Positions 28,837-37,376 are shown, numbered from the stretch's first letter. The stretch is 64,000 nucleotides of DNA from Swaminathania salitolerans (GCF_007988945.1 NZ_BJVC01000001.1:558001-622000), one strand, 5' to 3'. The notes: generated from the sequence alone by a model not told the origin. Made by a program: numbers and translations.

Positions 28837-29612
28837 GCGCGCGCTCCCGCCCGCCGTGTCAGGATCTGCTGGGCGCGGTGTTCGAGTATCGCGGCTTCGA
28901 GCCGGCCGGTTACCAAAGCGGCGAAACCGAGGGCGAACCCTGCAAAGCTGATGGCAAGGGGCACGAGCATCGACATGGCCATGCTCGGTGCATGGGTCAG
29001 GGTAATGCTGTCCGGCTGGTGCAGGGTATTCCACCAGGCGACGCTGAACTTGATGATCGGAAGGTCGATCACTCCCGCGATGGCCAGGATCGAAGCGGCC
29101 CGGAAGCCGCGCTGCGGATCGTCGAATGCGCGGATCAGGGCGATATGGCCGAGATAGAGAAAGAAAAGAACCAGCACCGAGGTCAGGCGCGCATCCCAGA
29201 CCCACCAGGCGCCCCACATGGGTTTTCCCCATAACGAACCCGTCGCCAGACAGAGCGCCGTCACGACGGCGCCGACGGGGCCGATCTCCATCGCGGCGAG
29301 ATCGGCGAGAGGATGTTTCCAGACGAGAGAAAGGAGTCCGCACAGGGCGAGTGCGGCATAGCCGGACGAGGCGAGTATCGCCATGGGCACATGAACATAC
29401 ATGATGCGCACGGCATCGCCCTGCTGCCAGTCTGCGGGGGAGAAGAACAGGCCGAGGCCAAGTCCTGCCGCGAGGCAGACGATGGCTGCGATCGAGAGAA
29501 GGGGAAACAGCCAGCGCGACAGCCGCAGGAAACGCCCGGGATTGGCGAAGCGGTGCAGCAGGGCGCCGGTTGACGGGCGTCCTGCTGCGGCAGAAGGCGA
29601 GGGATGAATCAC
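28833..29612 (-). CDS. ccmC: Haem exporter permease CcmC
   Basis: Membrane protein that loads haem onto CcmE at the outer face of the inner membrane. The 259 residues form about six membrane helices. The tryptophan-rich haem-handling motif is intact (WGAWWVWDARLTS, about residues 132-144). Flanking histidines appear in YVHVPMAIL and in the HAPSM loop. It is the first gene of ccmC-D-E-F-G-H-I here. The ABC partners ccmA and ccmB are not upstream; the next gene is divergent. Confidence 0.95.
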   Translation of the reverse strand: MIHPSPSAAAGRPSTGALLHRFANPGRFLRLSRWLFPLLSIAAIVCLAAGLGLGLFFSPADWQQGDAVRIMYVHVPMAILASSGYAALALCGLLSLVWKHPLADLAAMEIGPVGAVVTALCLATGSLWGKPMWGAWWVWDARLTSVLVLFFLYLGHIALIRAFDDPQRGFRAASILAIAGVIDLPIIKFSVAWWNTLHQPDSITLTHAPSMAMSMLVPLAISFAGFALGFAALVTGRLEAAILEHRAQQILTRRAGARA

Positions 29613-29789
29613 GCTTCACTTTTCTCCCTTGGAATCACGGCAAGATATAGCCCTGTCTCCGTTTCGTCCGTTATGGGAACATGATCAGAAACCGTCCTGA
29701 TAGTCTCAAAGCCTCCGTCAAGGCTAGAACGGAGCGTGCAGATTGTTCCGGTGACGGTGATAGAGTTTCCCTGTCAGTCGAGGTGTATC

Positions 29790-30251
29790 GTGCAGTACTG
29801 GTTGATCAAATCCGAGCCGGAGGCCTTTTCCTGGCAGCAGCAGGTCGAAAACGTGACCGAGCCCTGGACGGGGGTGCGAAACTATCAGGCGCGCAACAAC
29901 CTCTCAGCCATGCGCTGTGGCGATCTCGCTTTTTTCTATCACTCCGTGAGCGATCGCGAAATCGTCGGTGTGGTGGAAATCGTGCGGGAAGCCTATCCCG
30001 ACCCGACCGCCGCGGAGGAAGGGGCCGTTAAGGAAGGCAGTGGGAAAGAAGGGGGCGGGAAACGACGCTGGGTGTGCGTCGATGTCAGGGCTCATGGCGA
30101 GATGCGCAAACCCGTCTCTCTTGCTGTGATCAAGGCCGATCCCGCACTTGCCGGTATGGCGCTGGTGAAACAGTCCCGCCTGTCGGTCGCGCCGGTCACG
30201 CATGAGGAGTGGCAGCATATCTGTGCGCTCGGACAATGGCGCGCGCCCTGA
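29790..30251 (+). CDS. EVE domain-containing protein
   Basis: EVE domains are PUA-related and bind modified bases in nucleic acids; the cellular role of stand-alone EVE proteins is poorly known. The 153 residues open QYWLIKSEPEAFSWQQQ and carry the family features WTGVRNYQARNNL, MRCGDLAFFYHS and VGVVEIVREAYPDPTA. They end with VKQSRLSVAPVTHEEW. A Gly/Lys/Glu-rich insertion (about residues 85-102, EGSGKEGGGK) interrupts the middle. I chose GTG at 29790, with GAGG six bases ahead, because the domain begins right there. It is divergent from ccmC. Confidence 0.9.
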   Translation: MQYWLIKSEPEAFSWQQQVENVTEPWTGVRNYQARNNLSAMRCGDLAFFYHSVSDREIVGVVEIVREAYPDPTAAEEGAVKEGSGKEGGGKRRWVCVDVRAHGEMRKPVSLAVIKADPALAGMALVKQSRLSVAPVTHEEWQHICALGQWRAP

Positions 30252-30350
30252 TCGACCGCGGCACACTGCCTTTTCCCGTGTCTCTCATGCTCCCCCGGCC
30301 TCGTGAGCCGGACCCCTTGATCCGGCCCCCATGTTCCGGCTTCGTGGGCA

Positions 30351-31874
30351 TCATGCTCCGAGAACGCGCCGCAGGATCTCCGCGATCCGGGCGGGATCAT
30401 CGGCACGCAGCGCGGCGAAACCGATGATCAGCCCCTCGTCCTCCGATGCGGATGACGGGTCGTGACTCTGCCGGGCAGAACCGGGCGGCGTGGAATCATC
30501 GGGGTCTGACGGCACATGGAGTGCCGAGAGGCGGCCCACGCGATACCCCGCCCGCCCGAGTGCCTCCTGACAGGCGATCTCGTACCCTCTTTTCCGGAGA
30601 CCGACGCAGAGCTGTACCCCGCCGGAAGGGGGAGCCGTCTTCACGCCATCGAGCGCACGAAGCGCCTCGTGGAGCTTTTGGCCGTTGCGGGAATAGATAT
30701 GGGCGATCCTGCGCAGATGGGCGCGATACTGACCCGTCTGCATCAGCGCGGCGAGCGCATCTTGCGCATGGAGGTTCGCCGCCATGCCGAAATTGCGATG
30801 GATCGCCCGCGCAGGGGCGACAAGCGGCTCCGGCAGGGTCATCCAGCCGAGCCTCAGCCCCGGGAGCAGTGTTTTCGACGCCGAGCCGAGATAGACGCAG
30901 CCGGAACCGTCCCCATGGGCGGCAAGAGCCGCGATTTCCCGCCCCTGCCAGAGAAACTCGCTGTCGTAATCGTCTTCCAGAATGAGCGCGCCCTGCGCCC
31001 GTGCCTTTGCCAGCAAGGCCAGACGGCGCGGCAGGCTCATGCGTACGCCCAGCGGAAACTGGTTCGACGGGGTGATGTAGATAAGACGCGCCGTCCCGGG
31101 CAGGGCGTCGACACGAAACCCGTCCTCATCCACCGGGACGGGAACGATCCGGGCTCCGGCCGAGAGAAAGGCCGCGCGGGCGCCCAGATAACCGGGCGTT
31201 TCCATGGCGACCGTCATACCGGAATCGGTCATGAGCTGCGTGATCAGGGTCAGAGAGGCCTGAGTGCCGGGGGTGATCAGGATCTGCTCCGGAGAGACGG
31301 TCAACCCGCGATCGCTCCGCAGGCGGACCGCTATGGCGTCTCTCAGCGTCGCACTGCCGTGATAGGACCCATAACCTGCGGAGTCGCCATGGTCCTGACG
31401 CGCATGACGCCGCAGAAGCCGCGCCCAGAGATCGGCGGGGAACAGATCCGGATCGGGCATACCGGGTGCGAGACGTCCCTGCGTCACCCGATAGGATGCC
31501 GCGCGCAGGTCCTGGATCGCCGCTCTTCCGCGACAGGATACGGTGGGCGGCTCATGTCCCTCCTGCGACGCAGGGCGGATGACCGGCAGGCACAGTTTCG
31601 GACGCTTTCCCGGGCGGATGTCGAGGAGCCCCTCGGCCCTCAATAGTTCATAGGCCGATGTCAGTGTGCTGCGCGACAGGCCGAGGCTGCGCGCGGCCTC
31701 GCGACTGGATGGCAGGGTCATGTCGCCGCGAAGACGCCCGGCGCGCATGGCTGCGTGGAGCGCGAGAAAGATCTGCACCGGGAGCGGTTCCGCACGCGAC
31801 GGATCGAGCGGACAGAGCGCGGGCAGATAGACCGGCGCGGGATCGGAGGACGCGGAGACAGAAGGCTTCTGCAT
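30351..31874 (-). CDS. MocR/PdxR-type transcriptional regulator (GntR HTH fused to aminotransferase fold)
   Basis: MocR proteins join a GntR winged helix to a PLP-binding class I aminotransferase domain and often sense PLP or an amino-acid derivative. The product is 507 residues. The winged helix covers about residues 30-95 (LPSSREAARSLGLSRSTLTS). The aminotransferase-like domain follows, with PSNQFPLGVRMSLPRRL, ILEDDYDSEF and the PLP lysine Lys334 in LGSASKTLLPGLRLGWM. It is divergent from a PNPOx-fold protein at 32032, and an array of AACTGG direct repeats lies 18 bp upstream of its start. PdxR function is an inference; some MocR proteins regulate GABA or taurine genes. Confidence 0.9.
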   Translation of the reverse strand: MQKPSVSASSDPAPVYLPALCPLDPSRAEPLPVQIFLALHAAMRAGRLRGDMTLPSSREAARSLGLSRSTLTSAYELLRAEGLLDIRPGKRPKLCLPVIRPASQEGHEPPTVSCRGRAAIQDLRAASYRVTQGRLAPGMPDPDLFPADLWARLLRRHARQDHGDSAGYGSYHGSATLRDAIAVRLRSDRGLTVSPEQILITPGTQASLTLITQLMTDSGMTVAMETPGYLGARAAFLSAGARIVPVPVDEDGFRVDALPGTARLIYITPSNQFPLGVRMSLPRRLALLAKARAQGALILEDDYDSEFLWQGREIAALAAHGDGSGCVYLGSASKTLLPGLRLGWMTLPEPLVAPARAIHRNFGMAANLHAQDALAALMQTGQYRAHLRRIAHIYSRNGQKLHEALRALDGVKTAPPSGGVQLCVGLRKRGYEIACQEALGRAGYRVGRLSALHVPSDPDDSTPPGSARQSHDPSSASEDEGLIIGFAALRADDPARIAEILRRVLGA

Positions 31875-31891
31875 GGAAAACCACCCCGAAG

Positions 31892-31966
31892 AACTGGCCC
31901 GAGAGAACTGGCCCGGAAAAACTGGCCCGAGAGAACTGGTCTGAAAAACTGATACGGAACTGGATA
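31892..31966. repeat. Direct-repeat array AACTGGCCC, 14-bp period, upstream of the MocR gene
   Basis: AACTGG starts at 31892, 31906, 31920 and 31934, exactly 14 bp apart, with AACTGGCCC in the first three. Weaker copies follow: AACTGA at 31947 and AACTGG at 31958. The array lies in the 157-bp divergent gap between the MocR regulator and the PNPOx-like gene. MocR regulators are known to bind direct repeats, so an autoregulatory operator is the best guess; a slippage-generated minisatellite is the alternative. Confidence 0.75.
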
Positions 31967-32031
31967 TCGCTGCGGTCCAGTCAAGGCGTGTAGCGTAAGC
32001 GCGTCAAGTCCGAGGAAGGGGAGGGATTGCC

Positions 32032-32682
32032 ATGACGGAACACGACATCGCCGATTTTGCGCGCGCAAGACAGGCAAAGAACGCGCGTTACGACCGCGAG
32101 ACGATCGACCGGGTTCTCGATACCGGGCTCGTCGCGCATGTCGGCTTCGTGGCTCAGGGACGTCCCATGGTCATACCCATGGCCTATGCCCGGATCGGCG
32201 ATACGCTGTTTCTTCACGGCGCCTCGAAAACACGTCTGATGCAGCTCGACGGGCAGAAGCTCTGCCTCACCGTGACCCAGCTCACCGGGCTCGTCGTGGC
32301 GCGTTCGGCCATGCATCATTCGGTGAATTACCGGAGCGTTGTGGTGCACGGTCAGGCCCGCGCCGTTACGGGAGCGGATCACCCGCGGGCGCTCGATGCC
32401 CTGATCGATCACCTGCTTCCGGGGCGCAGCCGGGAGGTGCGGCCCATGACGGAAAAGGAGCTGAAGGCGACCGGGGTGCTCGCGCTCGATATCGAGGCGG
32501 TGAGCGCCAAGGAGCGGACCGGCCCCCCTGCGGACGATCGTGACGATCTTCCCTCCGGACAATGGGGCGGTGTCGTTCCGGTTCTGACCGCACTCGGGAC
32601 GGGCGTGCAGGATGCGCATACGCCGGCGGCCTGCGCAGCTCCGCCCTCCCTCCGCCGGGCGCAGGCACGGTTTCTGGCCTGA
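32032..32682 (+). CDS. Pyridoxamine 5'-phosphate oxidase-fold flavin-binding protein
   Basis: A 216-residue protein of the split-barrel flavin-binding family (NimA/COG3467-like) rather than true PdxH. Family features are ETIDRVLDTGLVAHVGFV, GRPMVIPMAYARIGDTLFLHG, SASKTRLMQL-like (GASKTRLMQL) and VSAKERTGPP near residue 160. These proteins bind FMN, haem or F420-type ligands; the actual substrate is unknown. GGGAGGGATTGCC precedes the ATG. It is divergent from a MocR regulator and is the obvious candidate target. The last 25 residues are Ala/Arg-rich and not conserved-looking. Confidence 0.88.
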   Translation: MTEHDIADFARARQAKNARYDRETIDRVLDTGLVAHVGFVAQGRPMVIPMAYARIGDTLFLHGASKTRLMQLDGQKLCLTVTQLTGLVVARSAMHHSVNYRSVVVHGQARAVTGADHPRALDALIDHLLPGRSREVRPMTEKELKATGVLALDIEAVSAKERTGPPADDRDDLPSGQWGGVVPVLTALGTGVQDAHTPAACAAPPSLRRAQARFLA

Positions 32683-32717
32683 ACGACGCGCCTCCCGTTT
32701 CCGGGCGCTGCACGGGC

Positions 32718-34043
32718 TCAGCGTGCCGGGCGGTTTTCTTTCCTGCTCCGGTTCCGGCCCCGGACCCGTGCGCGTTGAAAGAGCGATGGCGCGGCAAGGG
32801 AGGGATGCCGGTCGAGCCACTGACCCAGCCCGCCGATCGCACCGCCGAGAAGGGGCAGGGCGCGCAGCGCATCCATGACGAGAATTCTGGCGGCCCGCCT
32901 GCGTGCGGAACTGTGTCGCGGGGTGAGGCGGAAGGCGGCCAGTCGCGACCGGAAGGCCTGGGGAAACGCGCCGCGCAGGCGATGGATACCGGCCAGAAGG
33001 CGGTGATAATCCTGCCGGTCGGGCACGGCTGCGACCAGAAACAGGGCGAGGGCGAGGCTTTCATGGCGTTCGCCGCGGCCCATCAGGACGGCCGCGAGAC
33101 AATAACGGTAATTCAGGTTTTCAGGATCGAGCGCCACGGCCCGACGTGCCCAGGGTTCCGCCTCTTGGTGGCGTCCCTGTTCACGAAGAAGATTGGCCAG
33201 CTGGCTGATATGACCGGCCTCGGGACTGAGTGAAACCGCATGTCTGGCAAGCGCGATCGACCAGCCCGGATGCGTATCCCGCAGCCGGAAGGAGAGAACC
33301 TCATAATATTTCGCCACCGTTTTACGCCTGGCCCGGGCCTCGGCGATGAAGGTCGCAGGATCGAATTCTCCGTCGAGCAGGGCCAGCACGCCCGGTACGA
33401 GCAGGCCTGCCTCGGACAGGAACGCGATGACCACATGGCCGCCATGGGCGATGGGGATGAGGGTGGAGGCGATATCCCCTGCAATCCGCCGGGCATGAAG
33501 ACGATCCAGCCTGTCGCAGGGATCGTAGAAGATGAAGGCGCCCTCCGGTGGCGGGACAGGATGCCGATCCGCAGGCTGGAAGGCGATCCGCCGCGCCTGC
33601 GGCCAGCGTGTTTCCTCCGGCACGCGTTCGGGATCGACCGAGTATTGCGGCGCGAAGGCGATGGCCGTGGCTCCGAGCGCATGGGCATGGCGGATACAGG
33701 CATATCCCCCCATGCTCGATCCGTAGGTGAAGACCCGGTGATATCCCGCGGTGACGGCGGCTATCGCGCGGATGGCCTCGGGAATCTCCGGCTCCTGGTA
33801 CCAGAGATTGGAGCGTGTCAGGATCAGGATGCAGTCGATATCGCGCTGCGTGAGGAAGCTCTCGCCAAAACCGGCGCGCGCGAGGGAAGGATTATCCGTG
33901 AAGCTGTCGAAGCTCACCACAACCCGGTCGCGGCGGTCCGAAAGGAAGGCGCGTACGAGCACGTCCTTGCTCTGGAACAGGATTGTCGATTCGCGCGTCA
34001 TGAAACGGTTATGGCGAAGCGGTGCGGATTGGCAATGGATCAT
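32718..34043 (-). CDS. Alpha/beta-hydrolase-like protein with C-terminal TPR repeats
   Basis: I do not recognise a named family. The 441-residue product has an N-terminal alpha/beta-hydrolase-like part with the nucleophile elbow YGSSMGGYACIRHAHALGA (Ser110), a later FIFYDPCDRLDRLHARRI (possible acid) and IPIAHGGHVV (possible base His). After about residue 265 it turns into TPR-like helices (GWSIALARHAVSLSPEAGH, LLREQGRHQEAEPWARRAV, ALDPENLNYRYCLAAVLM). The C-terminus is basic (RVRGRNRSRKENRPAR). The ATG at 34043 has GGAGG eight bases before it; Met15 (34001) is an alternative start. It could act on glycan or surface substrates, but this is a guess. Confidence 0.75.
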   Translation of the reverse strand: MIHCQSAPLRHNRFMTRESTILFQSKDVLVRAFLSDRRDRVVVSFDSFTDNPSLARAGFGESFLTQRDIDCILILTRSNLWYQEPEIPEAIRAIAAVTAGYHRVFTYGSSMGGYACIRHAHALGATAIAFAPQYSVDPERVPEETRWPQARRIAFQPADRHPVPPPEGAFIFYDPCDRLDRLHARRIAGDIASTLIPIAHGGHVVIAFLSEAGLLVPGVLALLDGEFDPATFIAEARARRKTVAKYYEVLSFRLRDTHPGWSIALARHAVSLSPEAGHISQLANLLREQGRHQEAEPWARRAVALDPENLNYRYCLAAVLMGRGERHESLALALFLVAAVPDRQDYHRLLAGIHRLRGAFPQAFRSRLAAFRLTPRHSSARRRAARILVMDALRALPLLGGAIGGLGQWLDRHPSLAAPSLFQRARVRGRNRSRKENRPAR

Positions 34044-34342
34044 GAAAGCGTCCTCCGGGGATCGGAGGCGCTTCGTGAGGCGAGGCCTGCAATCGCCCGG
34101 GGCTGTCGAGCGGTCGCAGACCGTCGTTTCCGGCGCGCGATGCCCCGGACAGGCAGCTGAACCGGACAGGCAGCTGAAGACGATCCCGTGACGCACACAT
34201 AGAGTTGACATGAAAATCCGACCGCCCGGGCAGGGCGCGCCGGGAGAACCCAGGAAGCGGGGCAAGCCTGTTGCCGGTAAAGTCGATCTGATGGCGTTCG
34301 GGTGTCTGGCGTTCAGGTGTCCGGCGTTCGGGGGGCTGGCGC
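34044..34342. other. 299-bp intergenic region rich in short repeats
   Basis: No gene is supported. It contains a perfect 17-bp direct duplication (34145-34161 and 34162-34178, core GGACAGGCAGCTGAA) and the 15-bp tandem array starting at 34293. No clear terminator or promoter is visible. Confidence 0.55.
34145..34178. repeat. Perfect 17-bp tandem duplication
   Basis: Two adjacent identical copies of a 17-bp unit beginning CCGGACAGG and ending CAGCTGAA, between the hydrolase-TPR gene and the SIP-like gene. Confidence 0.9.
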
Positions 34343-34358
34343 TCAGGCGTCCGGCGCC
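34293..34358. repeat. 15-bp tandem repeat, GGCGTTC core, containing a stop codon
   Basis: GGCG(T/C)TC begins at 34293, 34308, 34323 and 34338, with a fifth start at 34353, all exactly 15 bp apart. The TGA of the minus-strand SIP-like gene (34345-34343) and its last codons lie inside the array. Confidence 0.88.
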
Positions 34359-35197
34359 AAGGCGGCCCCGATCTCCATATGGCTGCCACCGCCCGTTTTG
34401 CCCGCACGCCAGTAGCCCGCTGCACGGATGCGGTCGCGCGGTACGGCCTTCTTCTGTATGAGATGAGAGCGCAGGTGCCGCACGATATCGATCTCTCCCG
34501 CGATCCACACATGCAGCTCCGACAAAGGCGGCAAGGTGAGGGCTTCGATCGCCGCGATGAGATCCGCCCCGTCTTTCGAAGGCGCATAACGATGAACCGT
34601 GAGCGCGCCGTGTCGGCGCAGGGGGTAGGTCTTCGGCGTTTCCTCCGTTGCGAGCAGCACGGTGATCGCATGATCGACGGGATAGCCCTCGACCATGCGC
34701 GCGATGGCCGGGAGCGCCGTATCGTCGCCGATCAGCAGATGAGCCGTGCAGATGGGAGGAGGAAGATAGGACGCGGCCGGCCCCCCCATGCCGAGCCACA
34801 GGCCGGATACGGCATGGCGCGCCCAACAGGCGGCGGGCCCGGAATCGTGGAGGACGAAATCGATCGTCAGCTCCCCGCTCGCGGGGTCGAAGCGGCGCGG
34901 CGTATAATCGCGCGCAACGACAGGTTCCCCATCCGGCTCGTGCCCATCCGGAGCGTGCCCATCCGGTTTCCCGCGGGGTACGAGTCGTGGCAGGACCGGC
35001 CCGGCCTGACCGGGACTCGGAAAAAACAGCCTGACGTGATCGTCGGCGCCCGGGGCGACGAAATCATGCAGATCGGCTCCAGTGAACACGATACGGCGCA
35101 TCCGGGTCGAGAGCGGGACGATCTGCGACACGACGATCCGCCGCATTGCGAGCCGATGCCGTATCCTGACGGGCAGATGAGAGAGGGGGCCGGTCAT
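34343..35197 (-). CDS. Siderophore-interacting protein (ViuB-like FAD/NAD(P)H reductase)
   Basis: Cytoplasmic flavin reductase that releases iron from imported ferric siderophores in this family. The 284 residues have an FAD-binding barrel (STRMRRIVFTGADLHDF; the FAD-binding motif ARDYTPRRFDPASGELTIDF) and an NAD(P)H domain (LLIGDDTALPAIARMVE, then LHVWIAGEIDIVRHLR and IRAAGYWRAGKTG). All are characteristic of the SIP family. An in-frame 15-bp repeat inserts three PDGH-type units (about residues 78-92). The stop codon lies in another 15-bp repeat. An inverted repeat directly abuts the ATG. The start is not supported by a clear ribosome binding site, and Met18 (35146) is an alternative. Confidence 0.88.
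   Translation of the reverse strand: MTGPLSHLPVRIRHRLAMRRIVVSQIVPLSTRMRRIVFTGADLHDFVAPGADDHVRLFFPSPGQAGPVLPRLVPRGKPDGHAPDGHEPDGEPVVARDYTPRRFDPASGELTIDFVLHDSGPAACWARHAVSGLWLGMGGPAASYLPPPICTAHLLIGDDTALPAIARMVEGYPVDHAITVLLATEETPKTYPLRRHGALTVHRYAPSKDGADLIAAIEALTLPPLSELHVWIAGEIDIVRHLRSHLIQKKAVPRDRIRAAGYWRAGKTGGGSHMEIGAALAPDA
34928..34972. repeat. In-frame 15-bp repeat inside the SIP-like gene
   Basis: CCCATCCGG recurs at 34928, 34943 and 34958, giving the peptide units PDGHA, PDGHE and PDGEP. The period keeps the reading frame, so copy number can change without breaking the gene. Confidence 0.85.
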
Positions 35198-35210
35198 CGA
35201 AACGGTTTCG
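35198..35210. promoter_or_regulatory. Inverted repeat CGAAAC-N-GTTTCG abutting the SIP-like start
   Basis: A perfect 6-bp inverted repeat with one central base lies immediately upstream of the ATG at 35197, where a ribosome binding site would be expected. It could be an operator or an RNA hairpin blocking translation. It does not resemble a Fur box. Confidence 0.4.
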
Positions 35211-35296
35211 CAGGAAATATTGCCGGGGATACTGCCCGTGATTCCGGCGTGAACGACAGCGAATGGCGCCGCCGCGTCACGCCGCGTCAGGACCGG

Positions 35297-36679
35297 TCAG
35301 CGCGACCATATCGTCTTGATGTTCATGAATTCGTGCAGGCCGAGCTCGGTCAGCTCCCGTCCGAATCCGCTCGCCCTGGTTCCGCCGATCGGCAGGGCAG
35401 GATCGGACGCGGTGATCCTGTTGATCGAGACGGTGCCCGCGTCGATCTGTCTTGCGAGCGTATGGCCGAGCGCCGTGTCGCGGGTCCAGACACTGGCTCC
35501 GAGGCCGTATTCCGTATCGTTGGCCAGAGCCAGGGCGTGTCCGGTGTCCCGGGCGACCGTGAGACAGGCCACCGGGCCGAACAGCTCTTCGCGGAAAGCC
35601 GTCATTTCCGGTGTGACGTCGCACAGCACGGTCGGTTCGTACCAGGCGCCGGGCCGCGCGATCGTCTTCCCGCCGAGCACGCATCTCGCGCCTTCGGCAA
35701 TGCTGCGTTCCACCTGCGCGTGCAGGGTATCGCGCAGATCCAGACGGGCCATCGGACCGAGAAAGGCATCGTCCTCGCAGGGAGTGGCAGGCTCTATGGC
35801 CCGGACCCGTTCCACGAAGGCCTCGGTGAAGGCCGGGGCGATGGCCGCATCGAGAATGATCCGCTTGGCCGAGATGCAGACCTGTCCGCAATTTGCGAAT
35901 CGTGCCGCCACGGCCGACTCGACGGCCAGATCGAGATCGGCATCCGCGAGCACGACGAAGGGGTCCGACCCGCCGAGCTCGAGAACCGATTTCTTGCCGT
36001 GTTGTCCCGCGAGCCCGGCAAGAATGCGCCCGACGCGCACGCTGCCCGTCACCGTAACGCCCGAAATCCGCGGATCGGCGATGACGCGCGCAACCTGTTC
36101 GCGTGACAGATTGACGCTCTGGAACGCCGGCACGAGACCGCTCTGTTCGGCAAGTTCATGCAGGGACATACCGCAGCCGAGCGTGTTTTCGGCCGGTTTG
36201 ACGAGAAAGCCGTTCCCACCGAGCAGGATCGGAACAGCGGCGCGCAGGATCTGCCAGAACGGAAAATTCCACGGCATCACGGCAAGGACGGTGCCGGTGG
36301 GGGCATAGCTGAGGCAGGCGTCCCCGGAGGGGGGCGTCATCGCGCGGTCCTGCAGGAGGGTGAGCGCCCTGTCTGCATACCAGTCGATCACGGCCACGCA
36401 TTTGTCGATTTCGGCGCGTGCCGTGGCGATCGGCTTGCCCATCTCGCGTGTGGCCTGCAGGGCCAGCGCGTCGCGATGGGTGTCGAGTGCCTGTCCCATC
36501 CGGCGCAGCGCCTCGACGCGCTTGCCGGGCGAAAGAGCGCGCCAGCTGCGAAACCCGGAACCGGCACGCGCCAGCACGCCTTCGAGCGCGTCATCGGCGA
36601 GGAACGCATAAGACGAGAGAGTTTCTCCCGTGCTCGGATCGACGGTGGTGACGCCCGTTCGGGTTTCTTCTTCGCTCAT
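35297..36679 (-). CDS. Aldehyde dehydrogenase family protein, succinate-semialdehyde dehydrogenase type
   Basis: NAD(P)-dependent oxidation of an aldehyde to its acid; the closest named type by motifs is the Sad/YneI-like succinate-semialdehyde dehydrogenase. The 460 residues contain the catalytic Cys268 in NCGQVCISAKR, the general base Glu234 in VLELGGSDPF, and the cofactor-binding MPWNFPFWQ and TGSVRVGRIL. All catalytic residues are present. GAGG lies upstream of the ATG. A small exported protein gene ends 6 bp before it on the same strand, so they are probably co-transcribed. The true aldehyde substrate is not certain. Confidence 0.88.
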   Translation of the reverse strand: MSEEETRTGVTTVDPSTGETLSSYAFLADDALEGVLARAGSGFRSWRALSPGKRVEALRRMGQALDTHRDALALQATREMGKPIATARAEIDKCVAVIDWYADRALTLLQDRAMTPPSGDACLSYAPTGTVLAVMPWNFPFWQILRAAVPILLGGNGFLVKPAENTLGCGMSLHELAEQSGLVPAFQSVNLSREQVARVIADPRISGVTVTGSVRVGRILAGLAGQHGKKSVLELGGSDPFVVLADADLDLAVESAVAARFANCGQVCISAKRIILDAAIAPAFTEAFVERVRAIEPATPCEDDAFLGPMARLDLRDTLHAQVERSIAEGARCVLGGKTIARPGAWYEPTVLCDVTPEMTAFREELFGPVACLTVARDTGHALALANDTEYGLGASVWTRDTALGHTLARQIDAGTVSINRITASDPALPIGGTRASGFGRELTELGLHEFMNIKTIWSR

Positions 36680-36685
36680 GGGAGA

Positions 36686-37183
36686 CTACCTCTGATTGTT
36701 GTTCCAAAGCGCCGTTCCGGCCGCGTCGGACTGTGCGACGACATCGGTCTGACCATTGCCCGGCGAGCCCGCATAATTGTGGTAGGCGGAGCTGTTATAG
36801 GGAGCCCGGACCGGCGCATTGAACTTCACGGGCATGCCGAGAAACGAGAAATGGGACGGCGCATCGTTCGGGATCTGGGTGCTTTGGTGAGCCTCGCCCC
36901 CCGGAAGCCCCAGCGCCTGATGGGAGCGAACCGTCGCCGAGAAGGTTCGGAGCGAGCTGTCGAAATCCTCGGTCACCTCATAGCCATGCGGCGGAGGCGG
37001 CGCGCCCCCATCGGGAAGGGCCACGCGCTCGACCGGCGTCAGGGGGCGGGCTGGTGCGCGCATCTCTGCCGCCGGGTCGGCAGAAGCGGTCCGGATGCCC
37101 GGCAGCGTCAGGAGGAGCGCCGTGACGGCGCCGGGGAAAAAGGCCAGTGATAGAGAGGTCAGTGATCTGGGCATTCGAGGCAT
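36686..37183 (-). CDS. Exported protein of unknown function
   Basis: I recognise no family. The 165 residues start with a signal peptide (SLTSLSLAFFPGAVTALLLTLPGIRTASA, residues about 7-36 in order) and then a Pro-rich stretch (VALPDGGAPPPPHGYEV). The rest is a low-complexity polar region with Asn, Ser and Tyr (FNAPVRAPYNSSAYHNYAGS, ending WNNNQR). No cysteines are seen in the mature part. I chose the ATG at 37183 because AGGAGC is spaced correctly to it; an ATG two codons earlier touches the ribosome binding site. It is directly upstream of the aldehyde dehydrogenase gene. Confidence 0.65.
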   Translation of the reverse strand: MPRMPRSLTSLSLAFFPGAVTALLLTLPGIRTASADPAAEMRAPARPLTPVERVALPDGGAPPPPHGYEVTEDFDSSLRTFSATVRSHQALGLPGGEAHQSTQIPNDAPSHFSFLGMPVKFNAPVRAPYNSSAYHNYAGSPGNGQTDVVAQSDAAGTALWNNNQR

Positions 37184-37376
37184 TGCCATGCTCCTGTCGG
37201 ATTCCTGTCATCCTAACAGGGATGCAGCTCTTTCGTTTTCCTATGACGACAGAGCGTGTAAAAAAACAGTCTTTGTCACAATACCCGGTGACCGCGCGTC
37301 TCGCCACGCGTTGCACAGACAAGTTGCACCGACCAGTCCGGGCCCCGTCGGGGGCCTTATCCCAGGGAGACCTCGC

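Noticed and set aside
31892-31966. CRISPR-like array
   Set aside because: Units are only 14 bp with no unique spacers, and there are no cas genes.
35198-35210. Fur box for the SIP-like gene
   Set aside because: The dyad CGAAAC-N-GTTTCG does not resemble the AT-rich Fur consensus.
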